Source: Actinomycetota bacterium
GTDB taxonomy: Bacteria > Actinomycetota > Actinomycetes > S36-B12
Reading direction: 5' to 3'
Assembly (NCBI GenBank): GCA_009702725.1
Contig: WLHM01000118.1
Span: 1-5,156 of the forward strand
DNA: 5,156 bases
The translations under genes were made by a program, and so were the position numbers. Shown piece by piece: positions 4,491-5,156 of the stretch. Position 1 is the stretch's first letter. Each line of letters starts with the position of its first letter. The notes beneath the pieces are model-generated. The model ran no database searches. It was not told the DNA's origin and was given only the letters and a program-made list of their open reading frames with translations.

Positions 4491-4915
4491 GACGGTACCG
4501 AGCGTATTGCTGGCCCGGCGGCATCACCAAGACCAATTGATCCGGCATCGGCCGCTAATCCACTTGCTGAATCCGTTACCGAGTGCTCGGTGCGGTGGTG
4601 CACAATTTCATATGCCGACGATTCGTCAATCGCCAATGACAGAAATGGGATGACCGAAACTTTTACGTCAAAGGTAGAAAGTGCCCGCCGATATGCGCCC
4701 ACGTGCTGCCACCGAGAGGTGATCGTCAGCAAATCCGGTTCATCGGTTGACTGGCCAACGAAAGCTTCGACGAATCCGTTACAGGTGGCCAAAACCGCGA
4801 TCGCGTGGCGCGAGTTGGCCGCAAACTCGGCCACCTGATCGACCCCTACCCGAAATCGACTAATCACGATCAGGCCGGGGGCCGGTAAATTGGCCAAGGC
4901 ATTAAGGTCAATCAC
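4487..4915 (-). CDS. Antibiotic-biosynthesis-monooxygenase (ABM) fold protein
   Basis: This 142-residue protein carries a dimeric ferredoxin-like ABM domain over about residues 13-95. A first strand (GLIVISRFRV) is followed by the helix DQVAEFAANSRHAIAVLATC, a strand GFVEAFVGQS, the strand DLLTITSRWQHVGAYRRAL (61-79), typical of this fold, and a last strand VKVSVIPFLSLA. ABM proteins include small cofactor-free monooxygenases and heme-degrading enzymes, but many have unknown roles; none of the heme-ligand signatures is clear here. The last ~40 residues are Ala/Gly/Ser-rich and probably disordered. The start is GTG at 4915, with no ribosome binding site in front but a TAGCGT element 7 bp upstream, suggesting a leaderless transcript. 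It overlaps the phosphoribosyltransferase gene by 4 bp, forming a two-gene operon. An internal start would cut the first strand. Confidence 0.8.
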   Translation of the reverse strand: MIDLNALANLPAPGLIVISRFRVGVDQVAEFAANSRHAIAVLATCNGFVEAFVGQSTDEPDLLTITSRWQHVGAYRRALSTFDVKVSVIPFLSLAIDESSAYEIVHHRTEHSVTDSASGLAADAGSIGLGDAAGPAIRSVPS

Positions 4916-4922
4916 AGTGCTG

Positions 4923-4951
4923 ACGCTAGTCGGCCGGTATTCATCGATTAA
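4923..4951 (-). promoter_or_regulatory. Candidate promoter for a leaderless ABM-PRTase transcript
   Basis: On the - strand TAGCGT (4928-4923) fits the actinobacterial -10 pattern TANNNT and ends exactly 7 bp before the GTG start at 4915, the spacing expected for transcription beginning at the start codon. A weak -35-like TTAATC (4951-4946) lies 17 bp further up. The absence of any ribosome binding site before the GTG agrees with leaderless translation. Confidence 0.5.
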
Positions 4952-4964
4952 GTTCGGCAGTGGC

Positions 4965-4970
4965 AGGAGG
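4965..4970 (+). promoter_or_regulatory. Ribosome binding site of the right-edge gene
   Basis: A perfect AGGAGG, extended by GG, lies 5 bp before the ATG at 4976 on the + strand and supports this start. Confidence 0.8.
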
Positions 4971-4975
4971 GGCTA

Positions 4976-5156
4976 ATGGCCAAGAAAGATAAGAACAGCG
5001 GGGTGCGCGGGCCAAGTGGCCCACCGCAGCGCGGTTCGACGCCGACACCAAAAGCCAAGAATTCAACGGGTTCAAGCTCTGGACGAAGCGGGCTGGAACG
5101 CAAGAGTTTCCCGATCCTGGTGATGTTGCACCGGGTGCCGCGTTGGCTGTTGGTAA
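4976..5156 (+). CDS. Hypothetical basic membrane-anchored protein, 5' part
   Basis: Only the first 60 residues are present; the gene runs off the right edge. It opens with a Lys/Arg/Ser/Gly/Pro-rich, probably disordered cytoplasmic segment (MAKKDKNSGVRGPSGPPQRG and on to about residue 35). It then enters RSGLERKSFPILVMLHRVPR (36-55) then WLLV, which looks like the start of a hydrophobic region. The GLE-x4-P-x-L-x2-LH-x-x-PRW pattern reminds me of a short actinobacterial membrane-protein family, possibly DUF6703, often seen near glycyl-tRNA synthetase genes. That assignment is from memory and tentative. It is divergent from the ABM gene, with 60 bp between the starts, so the promoters face each other in that gap. 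Confidence 0.7.
   Translation, partial: MAKKDKNSGVRGPSGPPQRGSTPTPKAKNSTGSSSGRSGLERKSFPILVMLHRVPRWLLV

Overview
The window looks like chromosomal DNA from an actinobacterium of moderate GC content. The alpha2-type glycyl-tRNA synthetase has the actinobacterial sequence style. Strong AGGAGG-type ribosome binding sites coexist with one probably leaderless GTG start, and the small gene at the right edge resembles an actinobacterial basic membrane-protein N-terminus. No transposase, integrase, phage gene, tRNA, rRNA or CRISPR array is visible.

Layout. At the left (+ strand) lies the 3' half of a 14-TM-type (DHA2, EmrB/QacA-like) drug exporter, followed by a short HU-type nucleoid protein gene with an operator-like palindrome just before its ribosome binding site. 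A very long hairpin terminator separates HU from the convergent glycyl-tRNA synthetase gene (glyS, - strand). Next comes about 430 bp with no convincing gene. Beyond it, still on the - strand and reading leftward, are an antibiotic-biosynthesis-monooxygenase (ABM) fold protein (4915-4487), a COG1926-like phosphoribosyltransferase overlapping it by 4 bp, and, after a 177-bp gap, three tandem small genes (A 3830-3645, B 3583-3419, C 3357-3193). At the right edge a divergent + strand gene begins.

The most interesting part is the three-gene array. Each gene encodes a 54-61 residue peptide with a nearly constant first ~34 residues (consensus xPNxDxxxPxSSAPxxRLAL then GVxWVRPGxAGIxG), a divergent 20-27 residue C-terminal part, and a constant Glu-Glu end. 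In the constant part many differences are synonymous third-base changes, which supports translation under protein-level selection. The constant-front, variable-back design with a Gly-Gly-like junction resembles precursor peptides of ribosomally made, modified or exported peptides (RiPPs or bacteriocins). No modification enzyme, peptidase or exporter is visible in the window, and I do not recognise the family. The 61-bp linkers between copies are also conserved (about 80%), so the array arose by tandem duplication of a ~226-bp unit. Copy C ends with a tail more like A than like its neighbour B, suggesting recombination within the array. The remaining genes are ordinary housekeeping or accessory functions, and I see no direct functional link between them and the peptides.
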